Source: Gammaproteobacteria bacterium UBA3532 (GTDB lineage Bacteria; Pseudomonadota; Gammaproteobacteria; Enterobacterales; UBA3532). From it: 11,572 bases of DNA. The translations under genes and the position numbers were made by a program. How positions within the stretch are numbered: position 1 is the stretch's first letter; each line of letters starts with the position of its first letter. Shown here one piece after another: positions 1-7,529 of this stretch. The notes under the pieces are model-generated. The model saw only the letters and a program-made list of their open reading frames with translations. It was not told the DNA's origin and did not search any database. The stretch covers positions 2,592-14,163 of the forward strand of contig DFOV01000048.1 of NCBI GenBank assembly GCA_002376965.1, in the 5' to 3' direction.

Positions 1-64
1 GCCACTCGGCCCAGGGATAAGCCGCAGTCCACTCGGCCATCAACTGATGAATAGTTTCGAGCAT
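1..64 (-). CDS. nuoH: NADH-quinone oxidoreductase subunit H, N-terminal fragment
   Basis: Only the first 21 codons are in the window; the gene runs off the low-coordinate edge. The ATG at 64-62 overlaps the nuoG stop codon by one base (TAATG), the same coupling seen at nuoD/nuoE. The visible peptide starts MLETIHQLMAEW and has no diagnostic motif, so the name rests on position: nuoH follows nuoG in complex I operons. NuoH is the membrane subunit that forms the quinone chamber together with NuoB and NuoD. The Trp-rich start is compatible with a segment leading to the first membrane helix, but the helix itself is not visible. Confidence 0.75.
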   Translation of the reverse strand, partial: MLETIHQLMAEWTAAYPWAEW

Positions 65-2400
65 TACTCACTCACCCCTTCGATGTAAATCGGCTTGTGA
101 ATTAACCCCAGCACCTCGCTGCCTTCAAACCCAATGTCAACTCGAACAGCGTTGTCAGCCAAAGCGTTGTCTATATCAAGCACCATAGGCAACCAATCTC
201 CGCTTTGCCTCACTCGTATCTTCTGCCCATCAATCAGCCCCAGTCTATGCGCAGTGGACTCATTCAGGCCAACTGAGTGTTCAGTATTATCTTTGGTTCG
301 CTGTAGCGGGACTGCATGACGAATCAAGCTATCGCAGCGGTATAACGCATGTGTCCCCACACGAGTCAACTCCGAACCGGAATACGAATGTGGTGTGCCT
401 TCTTGCGCTTTCCACGCCGACGAAAGCTTATTGCAGATTGAACCACGCAACTCATCAATAACTTCCGTAGTACTGGTATAGTTAAAATCGTTCAGCTGCA
501 TGAAATTTCCAAGCACACGCAGAATTTTCCATCCTGGTCGAGCCTCACCGGGGGGATTGACCGCACCGGTAAACGACTGCCAATTTCCAAGGCAATTCAC
601 ATAGGTTCCGGACGTTTCGCCAAATCCGGCCATGGGTAACATCACGTCGGCCCAGGTTTCCGTTGTTTCGTCATAGTGTGTATTTACACAAATACTCAAT
701 GCAGCTTGCTTAAGATTGGTAACGGCCTGAAGGGGATCGGCAACATCAAAGCGCGGATCGATACCCCATAACACGTAAGCCTGTAACGTATTTTCAAGCA
801 TTTCATAAGAGTTAAAACCAGACTCACCATTCACCATCCCAGCAATAGCCGCTCCTGCGGCATTGGCTCCCCACGAAAGTTCACCACCGCTAGCGCTCGT
901 CAGACTACGAATCAGGCGTGCCACCTCTCTCACTTCATGATAATTTGGCCAGTCTGAAACTTGTGCCCCCAAAATCACTGCCACATTCGGAGACTCTAGC
1001 AGCTTTTCGGCACAAACCTGCTGCCAACTATCCACATTAAGAGAGTTTAATTGCTCGGGAGGAATGTCACCTTTTAACAAGTAGAGAGCTTTGAGAATGC
1101 CTCTTAACCCATCCGCGAACGCTTGAGGCGAAAGCAGCACATTGGAGTGAGGTTCATAATTCAGGTCTGGAGAAATGGTATTGACCAAGGTGATGGCAGC
1201 ACCATTTTCCTGAGCAGCTTTTCTTAAACGTATATTTAATAACGGCTGCTCCTTGCGCAAGTTCGCACCAATAACGAGCATCGCATCTAGACTCTCTACA
1301 TCACTTAGCGTCAAGTCCAACCCCGGATAGTCGGGGTCTGACTGCTGTGCAGAAAAATCTTGTTGAAACAGTCGATAATCGATATTTTCTACTTTTAAAC
1401 CACGAGCCAGTTTTTGTAATAAATACAGCTCTTCTGTTGTAGATGATGGATGAGCTAAGAAGCCGACTTGCTCAGGTCCCTCGCTCTCTAAAATCCCCCC
1501 GAGCTTGGTTACAATATGCTCAAAAACATCCTGCCATTCGACATTCTTCCATTGACCCTTTTCTTTAATTCTTGGCTGTAACAAGCGCTGCTTACTTTCC
1601 AAGCCGGTATAGCTAAATCGATCTCTGTCGGAAAGCCAACACTCATTTATGGTTTCACAATCACGCGGAACCACACGCATGATCTCGCCACGTCGGACAT
1701 GTATATTGACATGAGAACCGAGACAATCGTGCGACGCGATGCTTGGAACCTGTCCCATTTCCCAGGCCCGAGCGCTGAAGCGGTAGGGCTTGGAAGTCAA
1801 CGCCCCGACAGGGCACAAATCAATGATATTGCCTGAAATTTCTGAATCGACACTTTTTTCAATGAAGGTGCCGATAGACATGTTTTCGCCGCGGCCAGTC
1901 GCTCCCAGTTCACGTATTCCGGCGACCTCGGTACCAAAGCGAACACAGCGTGTACAGTGAATGCAGCGTGTCATTTCAGTGGAGATCAATGGCCCGATGT
2001 AGGGATCCACAACCACCCGCTTGCCTTCACTAAACTGAGATACGTCACCGCCATAGCCCATGGCAATATCCTGTAACTCACACTCGCCACCTTGGTCACA
2101 AATGGGGCAATCCAGCGGGTGATTGATCAGCAGAAATTCCATCACTGACTTTTGAGCTTCACGGGCACGCGGCGAGCGAGTCTGAACTTTCATTCCATCA
2201 GCAACGGGGGTGGCGCAGGCCGGTACAGCCTTGGGAATGTTTTCAACCTCCACCAGACACATACGGCAGTTGGCTGCAACAGAAAGCTTGTGGTGATAAC
2301 AGAACCGCGGTATGGAGACGCCCGCAGCATCAGCGACTTCAATGATCATGTCGCCCTGTTCTGCCTCTAATGAGATACCGTCAATTTCAATATTTACCAT
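64..2400 (-). CDS. nuoG: NADH-quinone oxidoreductase subunit G (Fe-S subunit, complex I)
   Basis: NuoG is the large Fe-S subunit of the peripheral arm and passes electrons from NuoF/NuoE towards NuoB. The 778-residue protein has an N-terminal ferredoxin-like domain with Cys34, 45, 48 and 62 for the [2Fe-2S] cluster N1b. Next comes the His94-x3-Cys98-x2-Cys101-x5-Cys107 signature of cluster N5. Cys146, 149, 152 and 196 (CIHCTRC ... CPVGAL) form cluster N4. The rest resembles the molybdopterin oxidoreductase fold, which in complex I has lost its cofactor. The additional N7 cluster of the E. coli type is not supported: only one cysteine (Cys226) occupies the matching region. The length suits the mitochondrial-like type and is shorter than the roughly 900-residue E. 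coli form. The start is the ATG at 2400, preceded by GAGTAGGA at good spacing. A 50-base gap separates it from nuoF. Confidence 0.97.
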   Translation of the reverse strand: MVNIEIDGISLEAEQGDMIIEVADAAGVSIPRFCYHHKLSVAANCRMCLVEVENIPKAVPACATPVADGMKVQTRSPRAREAQKSVMEFLLINHPLDCPICDQGGECELQDIAMGYGGDVSQFSEGKRVVVDPYIGPLISTEMTRCIHCTRCVRFGTEVAGIRELGATGRGENMSIGTFIEKSVDSEISGNIIDLCPVGALTSKPYRFSARAWEMGQVPSIASHDCLGSHVNIHVRRGEIMRVVPRDCETINECWLSDRDRFSYTGLESKQRLLQPRIKEKGQWKNVEWQDVFEHIVTKLGGILESEGPEQVGFLAHPSSTTEELYLLQKLARGLKVENIDYRLFQQDFSAQQSDPDYPGLDLTLSDVESLDAMLVIGANLRKEQPLLNIRLRKAAQENGAAITLVNTISPDLNYEPHSNVLLSPQAFADGLRGILKALYLLKGDIPPEQLNSLNVDSWQQVCAEKLLESPNVAVILGAQVSDWPNYHEVREVARLIRSLTSASGGELSWGANAAGAAIAGMVNGESGFNSYEMLENTLQAYVLWGIDPRFDVADPLQAVTNLKQAALSICVNTHYDETTETWADVMLPMAGFGETSGTYVNCLGNWQSFTGAVNPPGEARPGWKILRVLGNFMQLNDFNYTSTTEVIDELRGSICNKLSSAWKAQEGTPHSYSGSELTRVGTHALYRCDSLIRHAVPLQRTKDNTEHSVGLNESTAHRLGLIDGQKIRVRQSGDWLPMVLDIDNALADNAVRVDIGFEGSEVLGLIHKPIYIEGVSE

Positions 2401-2450
2401 GAAATCCTACTCAGCCTGTTTACTTAAATAAAGATATCTAACCCAGATAA

Positions 2451-3734
2451 TCAAGCAGCTTCTGACTGCGCTGCCACTTTGCATTTTTTATGTTGTATAT
2501 GGTATTCGAACTCGTCTCGGAAATGCTTAATAAAGCTAGCCACCGGCATAGCCGCTGCATCACCTAAGGCACAAATCGTGCGCCCCATAATATTATTAGC
2601 CACTCTATCAAGTAACTGCATATCCTCTGGCTTGCCTTCACCGTGTTCAATTCGATGAATCACACGTGCCATCCACCCGGTTCCTTCTCGACATGGCGTA
2701 CATTGGCCACACGATTCTTCAGCATAAAAATGCGCGAGCCTCGCCAAAACCTTGACCATGCACGTTGTCTCGTCCATGACAATGACCGCGCCCGATCCAA
2801 GCATACTCCCCGCGCCACGAATTGAATCGTAATCCATATCCAGTCCCATCATTATATCTGCGGGTATCACTGGAGCAGAAGACCCTCCGGGGATTACAGC
2901 CTTAAGTCTGTTTCCATTTCGTACTCCTCCTGCCATACTCAATAATTCTTTGAAGGGTGTACCTAATGGGATTTCATAAACACCGGGCTTATTAACATGC
3001 CCGCTAACGGTAAACAGCTTGGTGCCACCATTATTGGGTTTTCCTAAGTCGAGAAACCACTGCCCCCCGTTCTCCAAGATCATCGGAACAGAGGCAAAAC
3101 TTTCGGTATTGTTGACATTGGTAGGGCGGCCATATAATCCATAATTAGCGGGAAATGGCGGTTTGAAGCGCGGCTGGCCCTTTTTACCTTCTAAAGATTC
3201 GAGAAGTGCGGTTTCTTCACCACAGATATATGCACCAGCACCAAGGTGATCATACAAGTCAAAATCGATGCCCGAACCCTGAATATTTTTTCCTAACAAT
3301 CCAGCTGAGTAAGCTTCCGCTAATGCGGCTTCCATTCGTTCAAACGGTTCATAAAATTCACCGCGAATATAGTTGTATCCTGCCTTAGCTCCCATAACGA
3401 AACCCGCAATAGCCATTCCTTCGATCAGCTGGTGCGGGTTGTAGCGCAAGATGTCACGATCTTTAAAAGTACCGGGCTCGCCTTCGTCCGAGTTGCAGAC
3501 AACATATTTCTCACCGGGCGCATTTCTTGGCATAAAACTCCACTTAAGTCCGGTAGGAAACCCTGCTCCACCGCGGCCACGTAAAGCAGATAATTTTAGC
3601 TCTTCGATGATTTTCTCTGGTGTCAGCTCACCACGCAGAACTTTTTCCCAACTGGAATAGCCACCCAATGAGCGATAGGTTTCAATAGACCATGGCTTGT
3701 CGTGCCCTAATGTTCTGAGACATACGGCTTCCAT
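2451..3734 (-). CDS. nuoF: NADH-quinone oxidoreductase subunit F (NADH/FMN-binding)
   Basis: NuoF oxidises NADH, passes the hydride to FMN and delivers electrons one at a time to cluster N3. The 427-residue length is typical. The glycine-rich nucleotide/FMN motif [10 protein letters not shown] is at residues 53-62, and a second signature, [13 protein letters not shown], is at about 165-177. The [4Fe-4S] N3 ligands are Cys342, Cys345 and Cys348 (SCGQCTPC) plus Cys388 in the [12 protein letters not shown] segment. All key elements are intact. The ATG abuts the nuoE stop codon directly (TAA-ATG) and is preceded by a GGAGA ribosome-binding sequence inside the end of nuoE, so translation of the two genes is probably coupled. 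Confidence 0.98.
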   Translation of the reverse strand: MEAVCLRTLGHDKPWSIETYRSLGGYSSWEKVLRGELTPEKIIEELKLSALRGRGGAGFPTGLKWSFMPRNAPGEKYVVCNSDEGEPGTFKDRDILRYNPHQLIEGMAIAGFVMGAKAGYNYIRGEFYEPFERMEAALAEAYSAGLLGKNIQGSGIDFDLYDHLGAGAYICGEETALLESLEGKKGQPRFKPPFPANYGLYGRPTNVNNTESFASVPMILENGGQWFLDLGKPNNGGTKLFTVSGHVNKPGVYEIPLGTPFKELLSMAGGVRNGNRLKAVIPGGSSAPVIPADIMMGLDMDYDSIRGAGSMLGSGAVIVMDETTCMVKVLARLAHFYAEESCGQCTPCREGTGWMARVIHRIEHGEGKPEDMQLLDRVANNIMGRTICALGDAAAMPVASFIKHFRDEFEYHIQHKKCKVAAQSEAA

Positions 3735-4238
3735 TTATTTCTCCAGACCGGCAAGGATTTCATCGATTTTTTGTTCTGTAAGGTTCTCATGATATTGCTT
3801 ATCAACCTCCAGCATCGGCGCACCACCACAAGCACCAAGACACTCAACCTCTTTTAGCGTGATCAAGCTATCGGATGTCGTTTGTCCTAACTTTACACCT
3901 AGCCGCTTGCTAAGGTGTTCAACTACGCTATCAGAACCACACAACATGCAAGACACGTTAGTACAAACAGAAATAACATGCTTACCTACTGGCTCTAAAT
4001 GGTACATCGAATAGAAGCTGGCCACCTCGTATACCGCAATTCGGGGCATTTTGAGATAATCCGCGATGCCATTCATTAACTTTTCAGTTAACCAACCGTG
4101 ATGATCCTGAGCAATGGTTAGTGCCGCCATCACCGCTGATTGCTGACGCCCTGGAGGGTATTTGCTGATCCAATGATCGATGCTTGCAATGGCCTCCTGG
4201 GGCAATAATTCTGTTAAGCAGGGTTCTGGTTTTGCCAT
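3735..4238 (-). CDS. nuoE: NADH-quinone oxidoreductase subunit E ([2Fe-2S] subunit)
   Basis: This is the 24-kDa-type subunit of the NADH dehydrogenase module, a thioredoxin-fold protein carrying cluster N1a. The 167 residues include the four expected ligands: Cys92 and Cys97 (VCTNVSC, C-x4-C) and Cys133 and Cys137 (ECLGACGGAP, C-x3-C). An additional cysteine, Cys100, sits three residues after the second ligand and is not one of the standard ligands. The N-terminal half carries the usual helical region with HHGWL at about 46-50. The ATG overlaps the nuoD stop codon by one base (TAATG), with GGGGAG about 11 bases upstream. It works together with NuoF, encoded immediately downstream. Confidence 0.97.
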   Translation of the reverse strand: MAKPEPCLTELLPQEAIASIDHWISKYPPGRQQSAVMAALTIAQDHHGWLTEKLMNGIADYLKMPRIAVYEVASFYSMYHLEPVGKHVISVCTNVSCMLCGSDSVVEHLSKRLGVKLGQTTSDSLITLKEVECLGACGGAPMLEVDKQYHENLTEQKIDEILAGLEK

Positions 4239-5491
4239 TACCGATCTATCTCCCCAAAAACAATATCTTGCGTACCAATGATTGCAACAGCATCTGCCAG
4301 CATATGGCCTTTCACCATCTCATCAAAGCCGGATAAATGAGCGAACCCAGGCGCTCGAATTTTTAGCCTATAGGGTTTATTGGCACCATCAGAAATAAGG
4401 TAGACACCAAACTCACCCTTAGGATGCTCGATCGCCGCATAGGCCTCACCTTCGGGCACGCAATAGCCTTCTGTGAACAGTTTGAAGTGGTGAATCAGCG
4501 CTTCCATATCATGTTTCATCTCACCACGCGAAGGCGGCGTTACCTTATGATTTCCCAACATAACTGGACCAGGATTAGCACGTAGCCAATCAACACATTG
4601 CTTGATAATTCGATTGGACTGACGCATCTCTTCGATACGTACTAAATAGCGCGAATAACAATCACCATTGATACCTACAGGTATGTCAAAGTCGAGCTTA
4701 TCATATACCTCATAAGGCTGTTTCTTACGCAGATCCCACTCAATACCAGAACCTCGCAACATTGGACCAGTAAAGCCCATTTGCTTGGCTCGCTCTGGTG
4801 ACACAACGCCAACACCAACGGTCCGCTGTTTCCAGATACGGTTGTCACTGAGCAGCGTTTCATATTCATTAACTCGCTCAGGAAATTCCTGAGTAAAGTG
4901 CTCAATATAATCGAGCATAGAGCCTTGTCGGCTGTCATTGAGTTGCTCTAACGTTTTGTCGTCGCGCCAAGGTGAGGCTTCGTACTGTGGCATTCTATCC
5001 GGTAAATCTCGATATACACCACCAGGTCGATAATAAGTCGCATGCAAACGCGCTCCGGATACCGCCTCATAACAGTCCATCAACTTTTCGCGCTCACGAA
5101 ACGCATAAAGGAAAATCGTCATCGCACCAACATCAAGCCCATGAGAACCCAACCACAGCAGGTGATTAAGAATACGGGTGATCTCATCAAACATGACTCG
5201 GATATACTGCGCACGCTTGGGCGCTTCAATACCAAGTAGCTTTTCAATAGCCAGCACATAACCGTGTTCATTGCACATCATCGAAACATAGTCGAGCCGA
5301 TCCATATAACCGATGCTTTGGTTAAATGGCTTGGTCTCCGCCAGCTTTTCGGTAGCACGATGAAGTAAGCCAATATGCGGATCGGCTCGAACGATGGTTT
5401 CACCGTCCATTTCCAAAACCAAACGAAGCACACCGTGAGCTGCTGGATGCTGCGGCCCGAAGTTCATTGTGTAATTACGAATTTCTGGCAT
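4238..5491 (-). CDS. nuoD: NADH-quinone oxidoreductase subunit D (49-kDa type, quinone site)
   Basis: NuoD is the 49-kDa-type subunit, which builds the quinone-reduction site with NuoB. The 417-residue protein begins almost directly with the conserved [11 protein letters not shown] segment. His19 corresponds to the quinone-headgroup histidine, and Tyr68 in [17 protein letters not shown] corresponds to the headgroup tyrosine (Thermus Nqo4 His38 and Tyr87). The family hallmark [14 protein letters not shown] is also present, and the C-terminus ends FGEIDR as expected. It is a separate gene here, not fused to nuoC as in E. coli. The ATG lies five bases after the nuoC stop codon, and an AAGG sequence upstream overlaps the nuoC end. 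No gaps or missing residues are apparent. Confidence 0.98.
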   Translation of the reverse strand: MPEIRNYTMNFGPQHPAAHGVLRLVLEMDGETIVRADPHIGLLHRATEKLAETKPFNQSIGYMDRLDYVSMMCNEHGYVLAIEKLLGIEAPKRAQYIRVMFDEITRILNHLLWLGSHGLDVGAMTIFLYAFREREKLMDCYEAVSGARLHATYYRPGGVYRDLPDRMPQYEASPWRDDKTLEQLNDSRQGSMLDYIEHFTQEFPERVNEYETLLSDNRIWKQRTVGVGVVSPERAKQMGFTGPMLRGSGIEWDLRKKQPYEVYDKLDFDIPVGINGDCYSRYLVRIEEMRQSNRIIKQCVDWLRANPGPVMLGNHKVTPPSRGEMKHDMEALIHHFKLFTEGYCVPEGEAYAAIEHPKGEFGVYLISDGANKPYRLKIRAPGFAHLSGFDEMVKGHMLADAVAIIGTQDIVFGEIDR

Positions 5492-5496
5492 ATCGG

Positions 5497-6192
5497 CTAG
5501 CCTTCCCGCTTCGCTTCTGCGCTATCTGAATAACGTAAGTCATCCCGAATAACTTTAGGCACTAATGTGCGTGGAGTTATTGATACCGGCTCATAAACAC
5601 AGCGACCTGCGGCTTTGTCAAAACGCATCTCTACTTCACCTTCAACAGGAAAATCCTTACGGAAAGGGTGCCCCATAAAACCATAATCTGTCAGAATGCG
5701 CCGCAAATCAGGATGATTTTCGAATAGAATGCCATATAAATCGAAAGCTTCTCTTTCATACCAATTTGCCGCTGACCAAACTCCAGCACAGCTCGGTATA
5801 CGTGGCACAGCCTCTTCTTCGGCATAAATCCTTACACGCAAACGTATGTTATGCTCTATAGAAATCAAGTGACAAACTACCGCAAACCGAAATGAAGGAT
5901 CCCAATTTGCTTTATTATGCTGTGAAAGTTCAACGCCCCTGCTAAAGCCATCGCCGGTCGCTTCGTTCGTTTCCCATTGATCCTTACCATAGGCCTGATA
6001 GTCTACACCGCAAAGATCAGATAACTGGTGAAAAGCCAGCTCGGGAACATCGTGTAAAATACCAGCTACCTTAAGCCAGTCCAAAGCCTTCACTTCAAGT
6101 GTCACCTCGCCTAACTCGTCGTTAAGCGACTGAATGTCCTCTTTGCCAATATGAGTTTTTATTCGCTCTATGAGTTCGTCAGTTAGTATCAT
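5497..6192 (-). CDS. nuoC: NADH-quinone oxidoreductase subunit C (30-kDa type)
   Basis: NuoC is a structural subunit of the connecting part of complex I and contacts NuoD. The 30-kDa subunit signature is clear: [20 protein letters not shown], followed by [21 protein letters not shown] chose the ATG at 6192, giving 231 residues starting [12 protein letters not shown]. It overlaps the nuoB stop codon in a classic ATGA arrangement and has AGAAGG just upstream. The open frame extends to 6285, but those extra 31 codons lie wholly inside nuoB and look like out-of-frame sequence. A variable stretch around residues 67-97 separates the conserved blocks; such an insertion is common in proteobacterial NuoC. 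It is unfused to NuoD. Confidence 0.96.
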   Translation of the reverse strand: MILTDELIERIKTHIGKEDIQSLNDELGEVTLEVKALDWLKVAGILHDVPELAFHQLSDLCGVDYQAYGKDQWETNEATGDGFSRGVELSQHNKANWDPSFRFAVVCHLISIEHNIRLRVRIYAEEEAVPRIPSCAGVWSAANWYEREAFDLYGILFENHPDLRRILTDYGFMGHPFRKDFPVEGEVEMRFDKAAGRCVYEPVSITPRTLVPKVIRDDLRYSDSAEAKREG

Positions 6193-6707
6193 GCCTTCTC
6201 TCGCGTCCAGCGCTGATTGCCACGTTTGATCTTGTTTTGTAGCTGAATAATGCCGTAGATCAACGCTTCTGCTGTCGGGGGGCATCCTGGTACATAGATA
6301 TCAACAGGTACAATCCGATCGCACCCACGCACAACAGCATAAGAGTAGTGATAGTAGCCACCGCCATTTGCACACGAACCCATTGAGATAACCCACTTGG
6401 GATCGGCCATCTGATCATAGACCTGACGTAACGCCGGGGCCATTTTATTGGTCAAAGTTCCAGCAACAATCATGACATCAGATTGGCGCGGGCTAGGTCT
6501 GAATATAATACCAAAACGGTCGAGGTCATAGCGCGAGGCACCGGCTTGCATCATTTCTACAGCACAGCATGCCAAGCCGAATGTCACCGGCCACATTGAA
6601 CCCGTCCGAGCCCAGTTAACCAGTTTTTCCGCAGAAGTGGTAACAAATCCACGCTCATGTAAGCCTTGATGCTCTAATTCTTTGGCTATATCCTGGTCTA
6701 CTCCCAT
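6189..6707 (-). CDS. nuoB: NADH-quinone oxidoreductase subunit B (cluster N2, PSST type)
   Basis: NuoB carries cluster N2, the last Fe-S cluster before ubiquinone. The 172-residue form has all four ligands: the tandem Cys47-Cys48 in [11 protein letters not shown], Cys112 in [11 protein letters not shown] and Cys142 in [10 protein letters not shown]. The block [20 protein letters not shown] is characteristic of the family. I place the start at the ATG at 6707, giving [11 protein letters not shown] and a 10-base overlap with nuoA. A longer reading from a GTG at 6728 would add seven residues (MEGRCAG) and overlap nuoA further. It cannot be excluded, but ATG usage and the short N-termini of relatives favour 6707. 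A GGTAGG sequence about 9 bases upstream could serve as the ribosome-binding site. Confidence 0.96.
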   Translation of the reverse strand: MGVDQDIAKELEHQGLHERGFVTTSAEKLVNWARTGSMWPVTFGLACCAVEMMQAGASRYDLDRFGIIFRPSPRQSDVMIVAGTLTNKMAPALRQVYDQMADPKWVISMGSCANGGGYYHYSYAVVRGCDRIVPVDIYVPGCPPTAEALIYGIIQLQNKIKRGNQRWTREKA

Positions 6708-7054
6708 TCCAGCGCACCTACCTTCCACTCGTAAATAAAACCAATTAACAACAACAATAGAAATATCCCCATTGCGATAAATCCAGGCCAGCCTATGGAG
6801 TCAATGACTAAAGCCCAAGGGAATAAAAATGCAATTTCTAAGTCAAAAATAATAAAGAGGATAGAAACCAGATAAAAGCGCACATCAAACTTCATACGAG
6901 CATCTTCAAATGGACTAAAACCACATTCAAAAGGTGCTAATTTAGCGGCACTCGGTTTCTTTGGGCCACAAATATATCCAGCGAGAATAGGGCCAACCCC
7001 AAAAAACAGCCCAACGCCAATAAAAATCAGAATAGGTAAATAATTTTCTAACAT
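6698..7054 (-). CDS. nuoA: NADH-quinone oxidoreductase subunit A (membrane subunit)
   Basis: NuoA (ND3 type) is a small membrane subunit at the junction of the two arms of complex I. The 118-residue protein has three hydrophobic segments at about 6-28, 60-82 and 91-107. The family block [20 protein letters not shown] includes the loop cysteine Cys44, which in ND3 reports on the active/deactive transition. It is followed by [12 protein letters not shown] with the acidic Asp71 and Glu73 in the second helix. This is the first gene of the nuo operon. Its ATG at 7054 has only a weak ribosome-binding sequence (CTGGGC) upstream, and more than 330 bases of non-coding DNA precede it. Confidence 0.96.
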   Translation of the reverse strand: MLENYLPILIFIGVGLFFGVGPILAGYICGPKKPSAAKLAPFECGFSPFEDARMKFDVRFYLVSILFIIFDLEIAFLFPWALVIDSIGWPGFIAMGIFLLLLLIGFIYEWKVGALEWE

Positions 7055-7111
7055 GTGACGCCCAGTTTATTTTTGATCATCCGTCGACCCTAACTAGCAT
7101 AGTCTATTTTA

Positions 7112-7136
7112 GCTAAAGGTGTTAACCACCTTTAGC
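7112..7136. repeat. Perfect 10-bp inverted repeat with 5-base spacer, upstream of nuoA
   Basis: On the plus strand the arms are GCTAAAGGTG (7112-7121) and CACCTTTAGC (7127-7136), separated by TTAAC. The symmetry is exact over all 10 pairs. The centre lies about 70 bases before the nuoA ATG. There is no T-run on either side, so it is not an ordinary intrinsic terminator. It could be a hairpin in the nuoA leader RNA, or a dimeric repressor/activator binding site in DNA; the sequence does not decide between these. Confidence 0.6.
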
Positions 7137-7145
7137 AACATTCCT

Positions 7146-7151
7146 ATAATA
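7146..7151 (-). promoter_or_regulatory. Possible nuo promoter -10 element (proximal)
   Basis: The minus strand reads TATTAT here, one mismatch from TATAAT, about 95 bases before nuoA and just before the 10-bp inverted repeat. At 16-18 bases upstream only poor -35 matches are visible (TATACC, TTATAC). In such AT-rich DNA a -10-like hexamer is expected by chance, so this is a weak proposal. If real, the inverted repeat would fall close downstream of the transcription start and form part of the leader. Confidence 0.2.
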
Positions 7152-7267
7152 ATTGCTGGATATATATTGGTATAAATTCGCAGTTAACTTCTTCAGCCAT
7201 ATAACAACGTCTATCTAGGAAGCCTTACCAAGTTGATAAGAATCGACTTGCAGCTATTGTCCGCAGT

Positions 7268-7355
7268 TCAAGTCAATAAGCAAGCCCTGGAGCAGTCTTT
7301 TTGCTGGGGAATTGATTTGACGCAATAATCATTAACATATCTGAATCAAATCAAT
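7268..7355. repeat. Three copies of a TCAARTCAAT motif
   Basis: On the plus strand TCAAGTCAAT is at 7268-7277, its inverted partner ATTGATTTGA at 7311-7320, and TCAAATCAAT at 7346-7355. The last two form a perfect 10-bp inverted repeat with a 25-base spacer. The first and last continue identically with AAGC, giving a 13-of-14 direct match. Each copy read on the other strand contains two TTGA units one base apart. The clustering suggests binding sites for a regulator, but no named regulator is assigned. Confidence 0.4.
7325..7354 (-). promoter_or_regulatory. Possible nuo promoter (distal), within the TCAARTCAAT cluster
   Basis: TTGATT at 7354-7349 and GATTAT at 7330-7325 are each four of six matches to the sigma-70 hexamers, with an 18-base spacer. 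The -35 would be covered by one TCAAATCAAT copy, and the likely start would fall on the inverted copy at 7311-7320. The spacer contains TGTTAATGAT (7337-7328), nine of ten matches to the E. coli ArcA core WGTTAATTAW. Use of this promoter would give a leader of about 260 bases before nuoA. All of this is inferred from weak matches. Confidence 0.2.
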
Positions 7356-7390
7356 AAGCTTGTTGAACTACAGGCCCTCGATATTCAGGC

Positions 7391-7421
7391 AAAAAAAAAG
7401 CGCCTTTGAAAAGACGCTTTT
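7391..7421 (-). terminator. Intrinsic terminator behind tRNA-Leu
   Basis: On the minus strand AAAAGCGTCTT and AAGGCGCTTTT pair around a TTCA loop (7421-7396), with one G-T wobble. The stem is followed by an uninterrupted run of T through 7391. It begins five bases after the encoded CCA of tRNA-Leu, so it ends the tpiA-secG-tRNA transcript (and possibly read-through from truB) and separates it from the nuo operon. Confidence 0.9.
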
Positions 7422-7425
7422 GATT

Positions 7426-7512
7426 TGGTGCCGAAGGCGAGACTTGAACTCGCACGGCCATACGGCCACTACCCCCTCAAGATAGCGTGTCTACCAATTC
7501 CACCACTTCGGC
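7426..7512 (-). tRNA. leuU: tRNA-Leu (anticodon GAG)
   Basis: The 87-base gene (including an encoded CCA) folds as a class II tRNA. The acceptor stem is GCCGAAG with CTTCGGC, followed by discriminator A and CCA. The anticodon stem CTATC/GGTAG carries the loop TTGAGGG, giving anticodon GAG, which reads CUC and CUU leucine codons. The long variable arm closes with GGCC/GGCC, as expected for tRNA-Leu, and the T arm is GCGAG-TTCAAGT-CTCGC. It lies 17 bases after secG, the same neighbourhood as leuU in E. coli, and is directly followed by an intrinsic terminator. Co-transcription with tpiA-secG and release by processing is likely. Confidence 0.97.
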
Positions 7513-7529
7513 TAAATTCATTCTATTCT

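Larger units (their letters stand above)
7055..7390 (-). other. Non-coding control region upstream of the nuo operon
   Basis: About 336 bases lie between the terminator behind tRNA-Leu and the nuoA start. I see no credible gene on either strand; the short minus-strand frames at 7338-7273 and 7200-7144 have no ribosome-binding site. The region is AT-rich and contains a perfect 10-bp inverted repeat near nuoA, three copies of a TCAARTCAAT motif in its distal half, and several weak promoter-like sequences. Because the preceding transcription unit ends in a strong terminator, this stretch must supply the nuo promoter. Which element is the promoter cannot be settled by eye. Confidence 0.6.

Noticed and set aside
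6193-6285. N-terminal 31-codon extension of nuoC
   Set aside because: It lies wholly within nuoB in another frame. The internal ATG at 6192 has a good ribosome-binding site and an ATGA overlap with the nuoB stop codon.
7144-7200. Short minus-strand frame of 18 codons in the nuo leader (MAEEVNCEF...), a possible leader peptide
   Set aside because: There is no ribosome-binding sequence upstream, and no run of regulatory codons followed by an attenuator.
7285-7309. CCC...GGG dyad with an AGCA/TGCT stem in the nuo leader, a possible second terminator or small RNA
   Set aside because: The stem needs an internal bulge and is not followed by a T-run on either strand.
7273-7338. Short minus-strand frame of 21 codons (MLMIIASNQF...) in the nuo leader
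   Set aside because: It has no ribosome-binding site and overlaps the motif cluster; a frame this short is expected by chance.
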